From Actinomycetota bacterium (GTDB lineage Bacteria > Actinomycetota > Actinomycetes > Nanopelagicales > Nanopelagicaceae): a stretch of 7,540 nt of DNA. Position 1 is the stretch's first letter, and the number at the start of each line of letters is the position of its first letter. The stretch covers positions 1 to 7,540 of the forward strand of contig WLEM01000019.1 in assembly GCA_009704285.1 (NCBI GenBank), given 5' to 3'. The translations under genes and the position numbers were made by a program. Shown here piece after piece: positions 7,215 to 7,540 of the stretch. The notes below the pieces were generated by a model that had not been told where the DNA came from, made no database searches, and was given only the letters and a program-made list of their open reading frames with translations.

Positions 7215-7540
7215 TTAAGGACGTTTAGGGAATTTATCAAAGTTTGGCTCGCGCTTTTCTTGATAAGCGTTTCTACCCTCTTGACCTTCCTCGGTTAGGT
7301 AAAACAACAACGTTGCATCCCCTGCTAATTGCTGAACCCCAGCTAAACCATCATCTGCAGCATTTAAGCCAGCCTTTAATAATCGAAGTGCCATTGGTGA
7401 GTGTCTTAGCATCTCTCGCGCCCATGAAACTGTTTCTGCCTCTAAATCTTTAACTGGGACAACAGCATTTACTAATCCCATATCTAATGCTTCTTGCGCA
7501 TCGTATTGACGGCAAAGAAACCAAATTTCTCTCGCTTTCT
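7215..7540 (-). CDS. menB: 1,4-dihydroxy-2-naphthoyl-CoA synthase, 5'-partial (C-terminal part)
   Basis: MenB is a crotonase-fold enzyme that cyclises o-succinylbenzoyl-CoA to 1,4-dihydroxy-2-naphthoyl-CoA. Only the last 107 codons are in the window; family members are about 280-310 residues, so the N-terminal two thirds, including the oxyanion-hole and most active-site residues, lie beyond the right edge. The visible part begins [18 protein letters not shown] and continues [50 protein letters not shown] and the tail FPKRP. The [11 protein letters not shown] and [10 protein letters not shown] stretches, together with the C-terminal extension, separate MenB from generic enoyl-CoA hydratases. 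The ATG at 7481 is internal (Met in DMGLVN), not the start. The gene is first of the visible menB-menC-menD run and ends 3 nt before menC. Confidence 0.96.
   Translation of the reverse strand, partial: KAREIWFLCRQYDAQEALDMGLVNAVVPVKDLEAETVSWAREMLRHSPMALRLLKAGLNAADDGLAGVQQLAGDATLLFYLTEEGQEGRNAYQEKREPNFDKFPKRP

Noticed and set aside
1..7540. Mobile element, CRISPR array, tRNA/rRNA, riboswitch or defence system
   Set aside because: No transposase, direct-repeat array, tRNA-like cloverleaf or unexplained gene was seen, and there is no non-coding stretch longer than 65 bp to host one.

Overview
The window is an ordinary, very compact bacterial core-metabolism region that joins two parts of the respiratory chain: a menaquinone (vitamin K2) biosynthesis cluster and the first genes of a proton-pumping NADH:quinone oxidoreductase (complex I, nuo) operon. 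Every protein resembles the actinobacterial version of its family. Examples are NuoA ending in the [11 protein letters not shown] style, NuoB starting MGLEEKLP, MenG starting MVRANLNKDP next to the mycobacterial MSRAALDKDP type, and MenB ending [10 protein letters not shown]...KRP. The DNA, however, is AT-rich, roughly 40% GC by eye. Actinobacterial proteins, low GC and almost no spacer DNA together suggest a genome-streamlined aquatic actinobacterium such as the freshwater acI / Nanopelagicales lineage. That placement is an inference from style, not a search result.

Layout. Positions 1-2727, minus strand: nuoA, nuoB, nuoC and nuoD in the standard order (transcribed right to left; nuoD runs off the left edge). 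Positions 2769-3461, minus: menG (ubiE type), 41 bp upstream of nuoA on the same strand. Positions 3462-3526: a 65-bp divergent intergenic region. Positions 3527-4756, plus: menF (isochorismate synthase). Positions 4711-7540, minus: menB (its N-terminal part lies beyond the right edge), menC and menD, transcribed in that order and packed end to end. menD converges on menF, and the two reading frames overlap by 46 bp at their 3' ends.

How the genes work together. MenF converts chorismate to isochorismate. MenD adds a succinic semialdehyde unit from 2-oxoglutarate to make SEPHCHC. MenC dehydrates SHCHC to o-succinylbenzoate. MenB closes the naphthoquinone ring from o-succinylbenzoyl-CoA. MenG methylates demethylmenaquinone at the end of the pathway to give menaquinone, which the NuoABCD part of complex I then reduces. 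MenH, MenE, the thioesterase step and MenA are not in this window. No pseudogene, mobile element, tRNA/rRNA, CRISPR array or unknown gene was seen. About 98.5% of the window is coding, and the only non-coding stretches are 2-3 bp (nuoA/nuoB, menB/menC), 41 bp (menG/nuoA) and 65 bp (menG/menF). I found no convincing previously undescribed system; the noteworthy points are about compact architecture and gene-start signals.
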